Positions 45,825 through 53,475 of a DNA stretch of 64,000 bases are shown one piece after another. Positions within the stretch are counted from its first letter, which is position 1; each line of letters begins with the position of its first letter. The DNA is from an uncultured Prevotellaceae bacterium (GTDB taxonomy: Bacteria; Bacteroidota; Bacteroidia; Bacteroidales; Muribaculaceae). The DNA lies in the NCBI GenBank assembly GCA_947302275.1, contig CAMYUW010000011.1, positions 1-64,000 of the forward strand, written 5' to 3'. The notes under the pieces are model-generated. The model had not been told where the DNA came from, searched no databases, and saw only the letters and a program-made list of their open reading frames with translations. A program made the position numbers and the translations under genes.

Positions 45825-48185
45825 ACTTTGAAGGATAATGTTAATAATCGTGTTGATGTCTGCGATATTCACCTCGCCATCACCATTCACATCGGCAACA
45901 GGGATAGCGACATTATCTTCTAAGATGATGTTAATGATGGCATTGACATCAGCAATATTGACCTCATGGTCACAATTCACATCACCCTTGATAATGTCTT
46001 CCATGATCTGTCCGAAATACGGATACCAGTGCTTATCGATCAGATAGGCTTCAGCTGTCCCATGTGGCACATGTAGCGTGCGGGTAGAATAGTCATCGTC
46101 GGCATTAGATACCCATATTTTAAAGACACTAGATCCAAATATCACGCTCGAGGGGTCGGTTATATAACTATACACATCTGTCAGACCGATACAGTCTTCA
46201 AACGCGTAGTTGCTAATTGAGGTGACGCTGTTGGGGATAGTTACGGTCGCAAGACCGATACAGTCTTCAAACGCGCCTTCGCCAATACTGGTCACCGAGT
46301 TGGGGATGGTCACACTTGTCAAAGTTTCTAAGTGAGCAAACGCATATCTATCGATGGCGGTGATAGAGTTGGGAATAATGGTATTTTGGCAGCCGCTTTT
46401 CAGCATATTACTTTCAGTCTTGATGATGGCATTGCAATTGCCTCGGGAATCATAATTTAGGTTTCCGCTGTCAACAGTGATGCTCATCAGACCGCTGCAG
46501 CCGCCAAAAACGCCAAAGCCGAGCGAAGAGATGGATATGGGGATATTTACACTCGTCAAACCGCTGCAGTAATAAAATGCGTAGTCACCGATGCTTGTAA
46601 CGGAGTTGGGAATCGTCACGCTCGTCAGGCCACTGCAGCCATGAAAAGCTAAGTTGCCGATTTTTGTAACAGAGTTTGGGATGGTCACGCTCGTCAAGCC
46701 GCTGCAGTTATAAAAAGCGGCCCTACAAATAGTGGTGACTCCGTTAGGTATAATTGAATTCTGGCAGCCTTTTATCAGCATATTGTATTCAGTATCGATG
46801 AGAGCATTGCAATTGTCTCGGGAATCATAATTTGGGTTACTGCTGTCAACAGTGATGCTTGTCAAGCCGCTGCATCCAGAAAACGCATCGTAGGAAATCG
46901 AAGTCACTGAGCTGGGAATATTAAGGCTTGTCAGAGCACTACAGCCTGAAAATGCAGAGCCTCTGATCTGTTTTACGTTATTGCCAAGCGTCAATTCCTT
47001 AATATTGGTGCAGTAATCAAACGCCTGAGCACCAATTATGACAACCGAGTTGGGTATAGTCAAGCTTGTCAGACTCCTGCATTCAAAAAACGCTCGGGCG
47101 TCGATGGTGGTGACGGTATTGGGGAGGTTAAGACTCGTCAGACTGAAACAGAGGTCAAACGCCTCTACACCGATAGTGGTAACGCTGTTGCCAAGGGTCA
47201 AATCAGCCAAATAGCTACAGTGTGCAAACACTCTTTCGCCGATGGCGGTGACGCTGTTGGGGAGGGTCACGGTCGTCAAGCCGCTACAATCTGCAAACGC
47301 GGCTTCACCAATAGTGGTGACACTGTTGGGTACGGTAAGATTCGTTAGACCTTTACAGCCTACAAAAGCGTTGTTCCCAATCGAAGTGACTGAGTTAGGG
47401 ATAGTCAAACTCATCAGACCGCTACATCCAATATACGCGTAACCTCCAATAGAGGTGATCGAGTTGGGAATGAGGGTGTTTTTACAACCCACTATCAATG
47501 TATTTCTTGCAGTCTCAATGATGGCATTGCAATTTTCTCGGGAATCATACTTTGGGTTACCACTTTCTACCGTAATGCTCGTCAGACCGCTACACCCGTT
47601 GAATGGATTCATTCCGATGTAGGTTACTGAGTTGGGGATGGTCACGCTCGCCAGAGCTTTGCAGTCCCTAAACGCGTCAATATCAATGCGGGTCACAGAA
47701 TTGGGGAAGGCCACGCTCGTCAGAGCACTGCATCCCGTAAACGCGTAGGAGTCAATAGTGGCGACCGAATTGCCAATCGTCAGGTTCGCCAGACCGATGC
47801 AACCGGCAAACGCTTCGCATTCAATGGTGATGACAGAGTTGGGGATGATCACGCTCGTCAGCTTATCGCAGCCAGCAAAAGCCATGCCGCCGATGGTGGT
47901 GACGCGATTGCCTATCGTCACACTCGTCAGGTCATGACAATTCCAGAACGCATTTTGACCGATGGCAGTGACAGCACGTGTCACTCCATTATAGGTGACA
48001 CTCTCGGGAATCATCACATCACCTTTGTACTTTTCGATATCAGATGGGTACCAGTTTCCTCGATACGTGACGGTGGCTTCGCTGCCGTTGATGTTGTAGT
48101 AGATACCATCCACCTCAAAGTCGTGGGCTGAGGCAACGGTGGCTACGAATAGGAGCAGCAAGCTCAGTAAAAAATTGAGTTTCAT
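45819..48185 (-). CDS. Secreted BspA-type LRR protein with dockerin-like C-terminus
   Basis: 788 aa. Signal peptide (about 1-20, ending ASA), the shared N-terminal FEVDGIYYNINGSE segment, then about 25 BspA-type LRRs (about 70-700; consensus AFxxCSGLTSVTIPNSVTSIG), broken by three or four NPKYDSR(E/D)NCNAII-like modules. Two dockerin-like loops end the protein (GDVNCDHEVNIADVNAIINI and DVNGDGEVNIADINTIINII). It is the only gene in the cassette between repeats C and D. It closely resembles the LRR parts of the genes at 24658 and 27608, so homologous recombination between them is possible. Likely surface adhesin; ligand unknown. Confidence 0.87.
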   Translation of the reverse strand: MKLNFLLSLLLLFVATVASAHDFEVDGIYYNINGSEATVTYRGNWYPSDIEKYKGDVMIPESVTYNGVTRAVTAIGQNAFWNCHDLTSVTIGNRVTTIGGMAFAGCDKLTSVIIPNSVITIECEAFAGCIGLANLTIGNSVATIDSYAFTGCSALTSVAFPNSVTRIDIDAFRDCKALASVTIPNSVTYIGMNPFNGCSGLTSITVESGNPKYDSRENCNAIIETARNTLIVGCKNTLIPNSITSIGGYAYIGCSGLMSLTIPNSVTSIGNNAFVGCKGLTNLTVPNSVTTIGEAAFADCSGLTTVTLPNSVTAIGERVFAHCSYLADLTLGNSVTTIGVEAFDLCFSLTSLNLPNTVTTIDARAFFECRSLTSLTIPNSVVIIGAQAFDYCTNIKELTLGNNVKQIRGSAFSGCSALTSLNIPSSVTSISYDAFSGCSGLTSITVDSSNPNYDSRDNCNALIDTEYNMLIKGCQNSIIPNGVTTICRAAFYNCSGLTSVTIPNSVTKIGNLAFHGCSGLTSVTIPNSVTSIGDYAFYYCSGLTSVNIPISISSLGFGVFGGCSGLMSITVDSGNLNYDSRGNCNAIIKTESNMLKSGCQNTIIPNSITAIDRYAFAHLETLTSVTIPNSVTSIGEGAFEDCIGLATVTIPNSVTSISNYAFEDCIGLTDVYSYITDPSSVIFGSSVFKIWVSNADDDYSTRTLHVPHGTAEAYLIDKHWYPYFGQIMEDIIKGDVNCDHEVNIADVNAIINIILEDNVAIPVADVNGDGEVNIADINTIINIILQSK

Positions 48186-48537
48186 ATCGGTATTGTTTTG
48201 AAAATATAATTCTTGACTGATGGCGATGAAGTGAGGGCAAAGTCACTTCCCACGGGGTAAAGATAGTCATTTCAGTAACAATAATAAAATATTATGTAGG
48301 AAAATGTAAAGCATCCAAGTTTTTCAGAGAAAAATGTCCAATTCTTTTACACTTTGTGTGGTAAGATGGCCGTGGGTGGCAACAGCAAGGATCTCAATAA
48401 CTAAAAAAACACACTATTTCACAGCAACAAAAATAAGGTCATCAAATTCAAAAAAAAGTAGTCTAGGCTGGCACCTCTTCGACGTCAGCCTCGTTGCTTC
48501 TTTTCAAGACTCGCTGTCGGTTTGACATGTGGATATC
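48186..48537. other. Intergenic region upstream of the cassette LRR gene
   Basis: 352 bp. A TATCTTTA-like sequence near 48262-48269 (minus strand) could be the -7 box of the LRR gene but is imperfect. No gene or clear repeat is seen before the copy-D flank at 48538. Confidence 0.35.
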
Positions 48538-48787
48538 GTGTATTTGTTAAATGAATAAAAAAATCTCAGATGTCATTTATGGTGCACAACGAAAAAGCCA
48601 AACGGCTCATTACAAGTCATTTGGCTTTCCTTTTGGTGACCCCGGTGGGCTCTGATTCTTAACATAGCATGACAATAATTGACATTATAACCGCCTGATT
48701 CCCATGAATTTCTAATGCTAGCACTATGTCATCGTGTGTCAACGGGTGTCATTAGGTGTCAATCTCGGTTGCCATTTTTGACAACCG
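48538..48787. repeat. tRNA-Lys attachment repeat, copy D, with right-end flank and end module
   Basis: The right-end flank (48538-48585) matches that of copy B. The core 48586-48649 differs from the tRNA-linked copy at a single base. The end module (48650-48787) is the best preserved of the three. Confidence 0.9.
48726..48765. promoter_or_regulatory. Four 10-bp iterons in the cassette end module
   Basis: Direct units ATGTCATCGT, GTGTCAACGG, GTGTCATTAG, GTGTCAATCT at exact 10-bp spacing, about one helical turn. Two opposite TGACA motifs, also 10 bp apart, lie upstream (48670-48689). The layout resembles arm-type or accessory-protein sites of recombination systems; function is inferred. Confidence 0.55.
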
Positions 48788-49175
48788 TTTTTACGGCGTC
48801 GTTCGTCTCGCCGATGCCCTGGATGCGGATGTAGTCCTCGGCAGTGAGCACGCCGGCACGGGTGCGTGTGGCCGGGCCGATGGCCAGCGTGAGTGACGAG
48901 GTCGCCCCGTCGACCATACTGCGTGCCATGAGCTGCAGGATGACGTTGCTGTGGTCATCGACGTTGCGCTGCTGGATGTCGTAGAGGAAACGGTACTGCT
49001 GGAGCGTTTCCTTCCAGAAGCGGATGATGTTGTACTCGGTCTCGCTGGTGGCGGTGGCCAGCAGGTCGGCGATGGCCTGGAGGATGGAGCCGACGGTCTC
49101 GGGCGAGATGCTTTCTTTCTCGGTCTCGACGCGGAATGCGGAGATCAACGATGTGAGTTGTTGGATGTCAATCAT
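48759..49175 (-). CDS. Phage-like protein of unknown function
   Basis: 138 aa from the ATG at 49175 (a TTG two codons earlier is in frame). The helical N-terminus has SPETVGSILQAIADLLATAT. The segment ATRTRAGVLTAEDYIRIQGI resembles the AGVMSAADK motif of phage tail/structural proteins. The last 10 codons (TVVKNGNRD, stop) are encoded by the cassette end module. It lies between repeats D and E with other phage remnants, so it is probably a left-over of a defective prophage. Confidence 0.6.
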   Translation of the reverse strand: MIDIQQLTSLISAFRVETEKESISPETVGSILQAIADLLATATSETEYNIIRFWKETLQQYRFLYDIQQRNVDDHSNVILQLMARSMVDGATSSLTLAIGPATRTRAGVLTAEDYIRIQGIGETNDAVKTVVKNGNRD

Positions 49176-49220
49176 AATCAAAATAGCTTTGCGATTTTAC
49201 TTCGCAAAGCTACTTTGATT
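49176..49220. other. Strong hairpin ahead of the phage-like gene
   Basis: Arms 49176-49194 and 49202-49220 (AATCAAAATAGCTTTGCGA and its near-perfect complement) around a 7-nt loop, abutting the start codon at 49175. It could end transcription from the membrane-protein gene or shield the next start; no T-run. Confidence 0.6.
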
Positions 49221-49262
49221 GAGCGGTGTGGTAAAAGACACGGTTTTGATATGCTTGCTTCC

Positions 49263-49676
49263 TTATATCGGATCCAAAATTTTATCTAATAATGGTATTT
49301 GTAGAATACATATACCCATACACACAAAATACATCAAATATAAAATCCACAGGGGTAGAATATAGACGCCTTTGCCTTTATACTTCCTATAGACACGTTG
49401 ATGGTATTCTTTTTTATTGAAATAATGATCCATTGCGAAGAATGGAATCATTAGGATTATTAAGGATAGTATTGAAATCCATTTCGAGTCATCACCAAAT
49501 AATCCAATTAATAATCCAACTATTGTTATAATAATGGGAAGAAGAAGTATAGAAAGTAGTATTGCAACATAGGATCCTCCCGAATCAACATAAACTTGAG
49601 CCCATTTTTTGTTACGGGCTTTCTTTATTACCTTCTTTATCCTTACATCATAGCAATAATATAGATAATCTATCAT
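49263..49676 (-). CDS. Small membrane protein, unknown function
   Basis: 137 aa from the ATG at 49676 (the longer frame begins with TTG). Basic N-terminus (KKVIKKARNKKW), then about four hydrophobic helices (VAILLSILLLPIIITIVGLL, SILSLIILMIPFFAM, and VYILPLWILYLMYF running into a final Cys-containing stretch). No family recognised. It is visibly more AT-rich than its neighbours and has its own -7 box (49717), set between two phage genes. That is the arrangement of a phage moron or an inserted cargo gene. Confidence 0.65.
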   Translation of the reverse strand: MIDYLYYCYDVRIKKVIKKARNKKWAQVYVDSGGSYVAILLSILLLPIIITIVGLLIGLFGDDSKWISILSLIILMIPFFAMDHYFNKKEYHQRVYRKYKGKGVYILPLWILYLMYFVCMGICILQIPLLDKILDPI

Positions 49677-49716
49677 TCGCAAAGAATCATTAAATTAACC
49701 AGTGTAAATATCACCG

Positions 49717-49724
49717 CAAAGATA
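49717..49724 (-). promoter_or_regulatory. Promoter box TATCTTTG of the membrane protein gene
   Basis: TATCTTTG on the minus strand, 40 bp before the ATG at 49676, in the 59-bp gap after the phage gene. Confidence 0.5.
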
Positions 49725-49735
49725 ACCCATATTTC

Positions 49736-50185
49736 TCAAACCGAGCCGCTTTGCGTCCTGGAATTTGCACGCCGGGCAAAATCACTCATGATGCCTGCGA
49801 AGTCCTTTCCGATGTTCTCCTCATAGAACTCCTTCAGTCGCATGACTGAGGCATAATACTTGCGGGAGAACCAGCGGCGGCGCTGGCGTTTCTTGGCTCT
49901 GCCAAGATCGCCGGAGTTACCACGGGGCGTCTCGCGGCCCGTGCCGTAGTCCTGCCACAGGCCGTATTCGAGGAAGGACTGGGACAATCCGACCTCGAAG
50001 AAGCGACCGTCTGCCCGCAGCGGCAATGCCTTGGGCGATGCGAGCAGCGCCCCGGTGTCGATGACGCCGAGCAGCGTGATCTGCTCCTGCCAAATCTTGA
50101 GCATGGTGTCGTTGAAGGCGGTGACGAACTTCTGGCGCTCCTGCAGGGCCTGTTGTTCGGTAGGCTTATTCCCATTCATCGGCAT
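49736..50185 (-). CDS. Phage morphogenesis-like protein
   Basis: 149 aa. The central segment FLEYGLWQDYGTGRE and the basic RAKKRQRRRWFSRKYYASVM resemble head/neck or virion-morphogenesis proteins of Bacteroidetes prophages (HK97 gp10 or Mu gpG-like group; distant). The start ATG at 50185 overlaps, in another frame, the remnant end NADEWE-stop of an upstream gene, as in tight phage operons. A broken relative lies at 39842. Confidence 0.6.
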   Translation of the reverse strand: MPMNGNKPTEQQALQERQKFVTAFNDTMLKIWQEQITLLGVIDTGALLASPKALPLRADGRFFEVGLSQSFLEYGLWQDYGTGRETPRGNSGDLGRAKKRQRRRWFSRKYYASVMRLKEFYEENIGKDFAGIMSDFARRANSRTQSGSV

Positions 50186-50368
50186 TGTATCTCAGGTCGG
50201 TATAGACATCTACGGCTATCTGAAAATGCGAAGCATTCGAGAAACCGAGCGCAGTAAGTCGCACGAAGTACGGTGCTGCAAACAGCGAGCGTTTCTCAAC
50301 TATGCGCATCTGTCCATTCATCTTCATTATACCTCAGGTCAGTATAGACATCTACGGCTATCTGAAAG
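50172..50368. repeat. 55-bp direct duplication within phage-derived sequence
   Basis: Copies at 50172-50226 and 50314-50368 differ at a few bases. Both encode the C-terminal FQIAVDVYTDLRYN(A/E)DEW of the truncated gene. The spacer of about 87 bp contains an imperfect inverted repeat GAGAAAC / GTTTCTC, so a small insertion with duplication is likely. Confidence 0.7.
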
Positions 50369-50613
50369 TATGCACATGCGCACCCGCTGAAGAAGTATCG
50401 GTCAATCTCGTTGAACGATATTCTCGGGTCGAGGTAGATGCAGTGCTGCTCCAGTTTGGTCTTCTCCAGGATTAACAGCGACATGTACTGGCGGAAGAGC
50501 TCGCGCAGGGTCTCCATGCAGCGTGTCCGTGCCGCCATGTCGTCAATCTTGTGGCACTTTGCCAGGAATAAAAAAGCCAATGATTGGTACAACGAAAAAG
50601 CCAAACGGCTCAT
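50296..50613 (-). pseudogene. 5'-truncated phage gene fused to the attachment repeat
   Basis: The open frame (105 codons) starts at 50613 inside the 64-bp repeat E. Its first residues (MSRLAFSLYQSLAFLF) come from the tRNA-Lys terminator sequence, not from a natural N-terminus. From about AKCHKIDDM on it looks like a genuine protein (RELFRQYMSLLILEKTKLEQ, YLDPRISFNEID), ending YTDLRYNEDEWTDAHS. The natural end is probably NADEWE, preserved in the duplicate at 50172. Insertion at the tRNA therefore removed its 5' part. Phage origin is inferred from context. Confidence 0.6.
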
Positions 50614-50652
50614 TGCAAGTCATTTGGCTTTCCTTTTGGTGACCCCGGTGGG
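50589..50652. repeat. tRNA-Lys attachment repeat, copy E (at the intact tRNA)
   Basis: The 64-bp sequence spans the tRNA terminator hairpin (arms 50597-50605 and 50623-50631, followed by T-rich sequence on the minus strand) and the last bases of the tRNA including its encoded CCA. It defines the repeat seen four more times downstream of the tRNA. Confidence 0.92.
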
Positions 50653-50712
50653 ACTCGAACCCACGACCCATTGATTAAGAGTCAATTGCTCTACCAACTG
50701 AGCTACGGAGTC
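50640..50712 (-). tRNA. tRNA-Lys (anticodon CTT)
   Basis: 73 nt, plus an encoded CCA (50639-50637). The acceptor stem GACTCCG pairs with CGGGGTC, the D-arm has GCTCAGTTGGTAGAGC, the anticodon loop is CTCTTAA (CTT), and the T-arm is GTGGGTTCGAGTCCCAC. It has its own promoter and terminator. Its 3' end is the insertion site of the island. Confidence 0.97.
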
Positions 50713-50734
50713 ATCGTTTGTTCAATTGCGACTG

Positions 50735-50764
50735 CAAAGGTACTGCTTTTTTCGGAACCACCAA
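50735..50764 (-). promoter_or_regulatory. tRNA-Lys promoter
   Basis: TTG (50764-50762), 19-nt spacer, TACCTTTG (50742-50735), 22 bp before the tRNA 5' end. Confidence 0.7.
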
Positions 50765-50826
50765 CTATTTTTGCGATTTTTTTTGAAAAAAAGTGCATTT
50801 TTCGCTTCTGGCAGCCCGAAAATGCC

Positions 50827-50834
50827 TATTTTTG
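50827..50834 (+). promoter_or_regulatory. Promoter box TATTTTTG of the MalY/PatB gene
   Basis: Matches TAnnTTTG, 30 nt before the ATG at 50865. Confidence 0.5.
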
Positions 50835-50864
50835 TGAAAAATAACGCTTAAAAGAACGACCGAT

Positions 50865-52052
50865 ATGGAGAAGAAATATGACTTTGACCGAGTGATTGAC
50901 CGCCGAGGAACCGGCTGTGTGATGGTTGACCGATGCAAAGAGATGTTCGGACGCGAGGACGTGCTACCCTTGTGGGTCGCCGATATGGGCTTTGCTGCCT
51001 GTCCCGACATTACCCAGGCGCTGGTCGACCGCATCACGGGCCACCCCATCTACGGCTACAGTGTGCCGCTGGAGGACTACTGGCAGTCAATCATCGACTG
51101 GCAACGTGAGCGCAACGGGCTGGAGTTCACCACCGACGAGGCGTGCTTCATCGGTGGCATCGTCAATGGCTTTGGGTTGGCGCTGAACCACTTCACCCGT
51201 CCAGGCGACAAGGTAGTCATTCAGGAACCGGTATATCACCCCTTCAAGATGCTCATCACGGGCAACAACCGCTTGGTGGTCAACAATGGACTGAAACGCA
51301 CTACCGACGGGTTCTACGAGATGGACCTCGACGGACTGGAGCACATTTTCAAGACCGAGCGTCCACAGATGATGGTGTTGTGCAACCCGCACAATCCCAT
51401 CGGCATCGCATGGCCTGCCGAGGTGCAGCGTCAAGTGGCAGCTCTGGCAAGGAAATATGAAGTCGTGGTTTTCAGCGATGAGATCCACGGTGACCTCGTG
51501 CTGAAAGGTCACCGTCACACGTCGTTCCTCACCGTGAGCGATGACGCACGCGCCGTGGGCGTGGTGATGGGTGCCCCCAGCAAGACGTTTAATATAGCTG
51601 GCATCGTGAGCTCGTGGTGTGTGATTAAGAATCCCGACCTGAGGAAACCGTTCTTCCATCGCCTGGAAAGCAATGAGCAGTGCTCCCCCAACTTCCTGTC
51701 GATGACTGCCACACGCGCGGCCTATCGCCACGGCGGTGAATGGCTCAAGCAATGCTTGGAATATATCGAGGGCAACATTGATATGGTGGTGGACTATTGT
51801 CGCGAGCACATCCCTGGCATCACAGCCATCAAGCCACAGGCATCCTTCCTCGTGTGGCTCGACTGCACAGGTCTGGGCCTGGATCACGACGCACTTATCG
51901 ACCTGTTTGTCAACAAGGCACGTCTAGGCCTAAATGACGGCGCCATGTTCGGCAAGGCAGGCAGCGGATTTATGCGCCTCAACGTCGCCGTCCCCCGCTC
52001 CATCCTCACCCAAGCCATGCAGCAACTCGCCGATGCCGTTCAACAACAATAA
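50865..52052 (+). CDS. MalY/PatB-family PLP enzyme (cystathionine beta-lyase-like)
   Basis: Fold-type I PLP enzyme, 395 aa. LPLWVADMGFAACP near 34-47 and HPIYGYSVP (60-68) are typical of MalY/PatB. The PLP-binding region has NPHNPIG and SDEIHGD, and the Schiff-base lysine is in GAPSKTFNIAG (Lys240). The C-terminus has GFMRLNVAVPR. Members have C-S lyase (cystathionine beta-lyase) activity and some act as aminotransferases, so the exact substrate is open. Single-gene unit ending at a strong hairpin. Confidence 0.9.
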   Translation: MEKKYDFDRVIDRRGTGCVMVDRCKEMFGREDVLPLWVADMGFAACPDITQALVDRITGHPIYGYSVPLEDYWQSIIDWQRERNGLEFTTDEACFIGGIVNGFGLALNHFTRPGDKVVIQEPVYHPFKMLITGNNRLVVNNGLKRTTDGFYEMDLDGLEHIFKTERPQMMVLCNPHNPIGIAWPAEVQRQVAALARKYEVVVFSDEIHGDLVLKGHRHTSFLTVSDDARAVGVVMGAPSKTFNIAGIVSSWCVIKNPDLRKPFFHRLESNEQCSPNFLSMTATRAAYRHGGEWLKQCLEYIEGNIDMVVDYCREHIPGITAIKPQASFLVWLDCTGLGLDHDALIDLFVNKARLGLNDGAMFGKAGSGFMRLNVAVPRSILTQAMQQLADAVQQQ

Positions 52053-52059
52053 GATTAAA

Positions 52060-52127
52060 GGAAGACAATAAATGCAATAAAGACAAGGGCATCCGCGCTC
52101 TTGTCTTTATTGCATTTATTGTCTTCC
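52060..52127. terminator. Bidirectional terminator with a 31-bp stem
   Basis: Arms 52060-52090 and 52097-52127 pair over 31 bp with one G-T wobble and a 6-nt loop, between convergent genes. The length is unusual for a simple terminator. Confidence 0.8.
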
Positions 52128-52134
52128 CTTTGAT

Positions 52135-53328
52135 TTAAGCGAGCTTGGCGAGGGCTGTCGCGATGCGCTTGGCGGCCTCACGCAGGTTCTCGTCGCTAGT
52201 AGCATAGCTCAGACGGATGTAACCCGGGCAGCAGAATGCGGTACCAGCCACGGTAGCAACATGCGCCTCGTTGAGCAGATACAGGGCGAGGTCGTTGTCA
52301 TCGTTGATAACGGTGTCACCACAACGCTTGCCATAATAATACTCCACCTTGGGGAAAGCATAGAAGGCACCGTCGGGCATATTGAGTTCGAAACCAGTAA
52401 TCTCCTGAAGAAGCCCAACAATGAGGTTGCGGCGGCGCTCAAAGGCAACGCGCATCTCCTCCACACAATCCTGCGGACCGTTATAGGCGGCCTCGGCAGC
52501 CTTTTGGGCAATCGAGGAAACACCGCTGGTGTACTGACCCTGCATCTTGTTCACCGCCTTGGCTACCCACAGGGGAGCGGCGATGTAACCGATGCGGTAA
52601 CCCGTCATGGCATAGGCCTTGGACACACCGTTGATGATGATGACCTGCTCCTTGATGGCACCGAACTGAGCGAGCGACTCGTGCTTGCCCACATAGTTGA
52701 TGTGCTCATAGATTTCATCGGCAATGACCATTACATCGGGGTGACGTTCCAGCATAGCGGCAATGGCCTTCAACTCATCATAGTTATAGATGGCACCGCT
52801 GGGGTTGCTAGGCGAACAGATGACAATCAGACGGGTCTTATCGGTCATGGCGGCCTCCAGTTCATCGGCAGTCACCTTGAAGTTCTTCTCCATGCTGGAT
52901 TGAAGCAGCACGCTCTTACCACCAGCCAGGTTGACCATCTGCACATAGCTTACCCATGCCGGTGTGGGGATGATGACCTCGTCGCCGGGGTTGACAAGTG
53001 CCATGATAGCATTGCACAACTCATGTTTGGCACCGTTACCGACAACAATCTGGTCAGGGGTGTATTCCAAACCGTTTTCGCGGCGCAGTTTCTCGCACAC
53101 GGCCTGACGCAGCGACAGGTAACCGGGAACGGGTGAATAGAATGAGAAGTTGTCGTCAACAGCCTGCTTGGCGGCAGCCTTGATGTGGTCAGGAGTGAAA
53201 AAGTCAGGTTCGCCCACCGAGAGGTTGATCACGTCAACACCCTGAGCGCGAAGCTCACTACTTTTCTGGGACATAGCCAAAGTGGCACTGGGTGCCAGTG
53301 CGTTAATTCGGTCCGAAAGTCGGTTCAT
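52135..53328 (-). CDS. aspC: Class I pyridoxal-phosphate aminotransferase (aspartate aminotransferase type)
   Basis: 397 aa. LSVGEPDFFTP (36-46), YSPVPGY (64-70), NPSGAIYN, ADEIYEHI, and the PLP lysine in INGVSKAYAMTGYRIGY (Lys237) are the motifs of bacterial aspartate aminotransferases (Igamma group). The likely reaction is aspartate plus 2-oxoglutarate to oxaloacetate plus glutamate, in the cytoplasm. Own consensus promoter; convergent with the MalY/PatB gene across a long hairpin. Confidence 0.9.
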   Translation of the reverse strand: MNRLSDRINALAPSATLAMSQKSSELRAQGVDVINLSVGEPDFFTPDHIKAAAKQAVDDNFSFYSPVPGYLSLRQAVCEKLRRENGLEYTPDQIVVGNGAKHELCNAIMALVNPGDEVIIPTPAWVSYVQMVNLAGGKSVLLQSSMEKNFKVTADELEAAMTDKTRLIVICSPSNPSGAIYNYDELKAIAAMLERHPDVMVIADEIYEHINYVGKHESLAQFGAIKEQVIIINGVSKAYAMTGYRIGYIAAPLWVAKAVNKMQGQYTSGVSSIAQKAAEAAYNGPQDCVEEMRVAFERRRNLIVGLLQEITGFELNMPDGAFYAFPKVEYYYGKRCGDTVINDDNDLALYLLNEAHVATVAGTAFCCPGYIRLSYATSDENLREAAKRIATALAKLA

Positions 53329-53388
53329 TGCTATACAAGTTTTAAGTTGTAAGTTTTTAGTTTTAAGTTAATTAGTCTTTTGTAACTG

Positions 53389-53420
53389 CAAAGGTAAGAC
53401 TTTTTGCCCGATTGAGCAAA
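53389..53420 (-). promoter_or_regulatory. Promoter of the aminotransferase gene
   Basis: TTTG (53420-53417), 20-nt spacer, TACCTTTG (53396-53389): a full Bacteroidetes consensus, 60 bp before the ATG. Confidence 0.75.
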
Positions 53421-53475
53421 AAATTATCCAGTTTCTAGTCCCTAGTTGTTCACCTAATACCTAAAGCCTAAAGCC

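Noticed and set aside
45819..48185. Apparent DNA tandem repeat across the LRR genes
   Set aside because: The periodicity is explained by the protein-level leucine-rich repeats with degenerate codons.
48759..50613. Functional prophage next to tRNA-Lys
   Set aside because: Only about three phage-type genes remain, one truncated, with no integrase, terminase, portal or lysis genes.
39963..50652. Possible CRISPR array from the repeated 64-bp unit
   Set aside because: Spacing is 1.6-4 kb and irregular, units contain tRNA sequence, and no cas genes are present.
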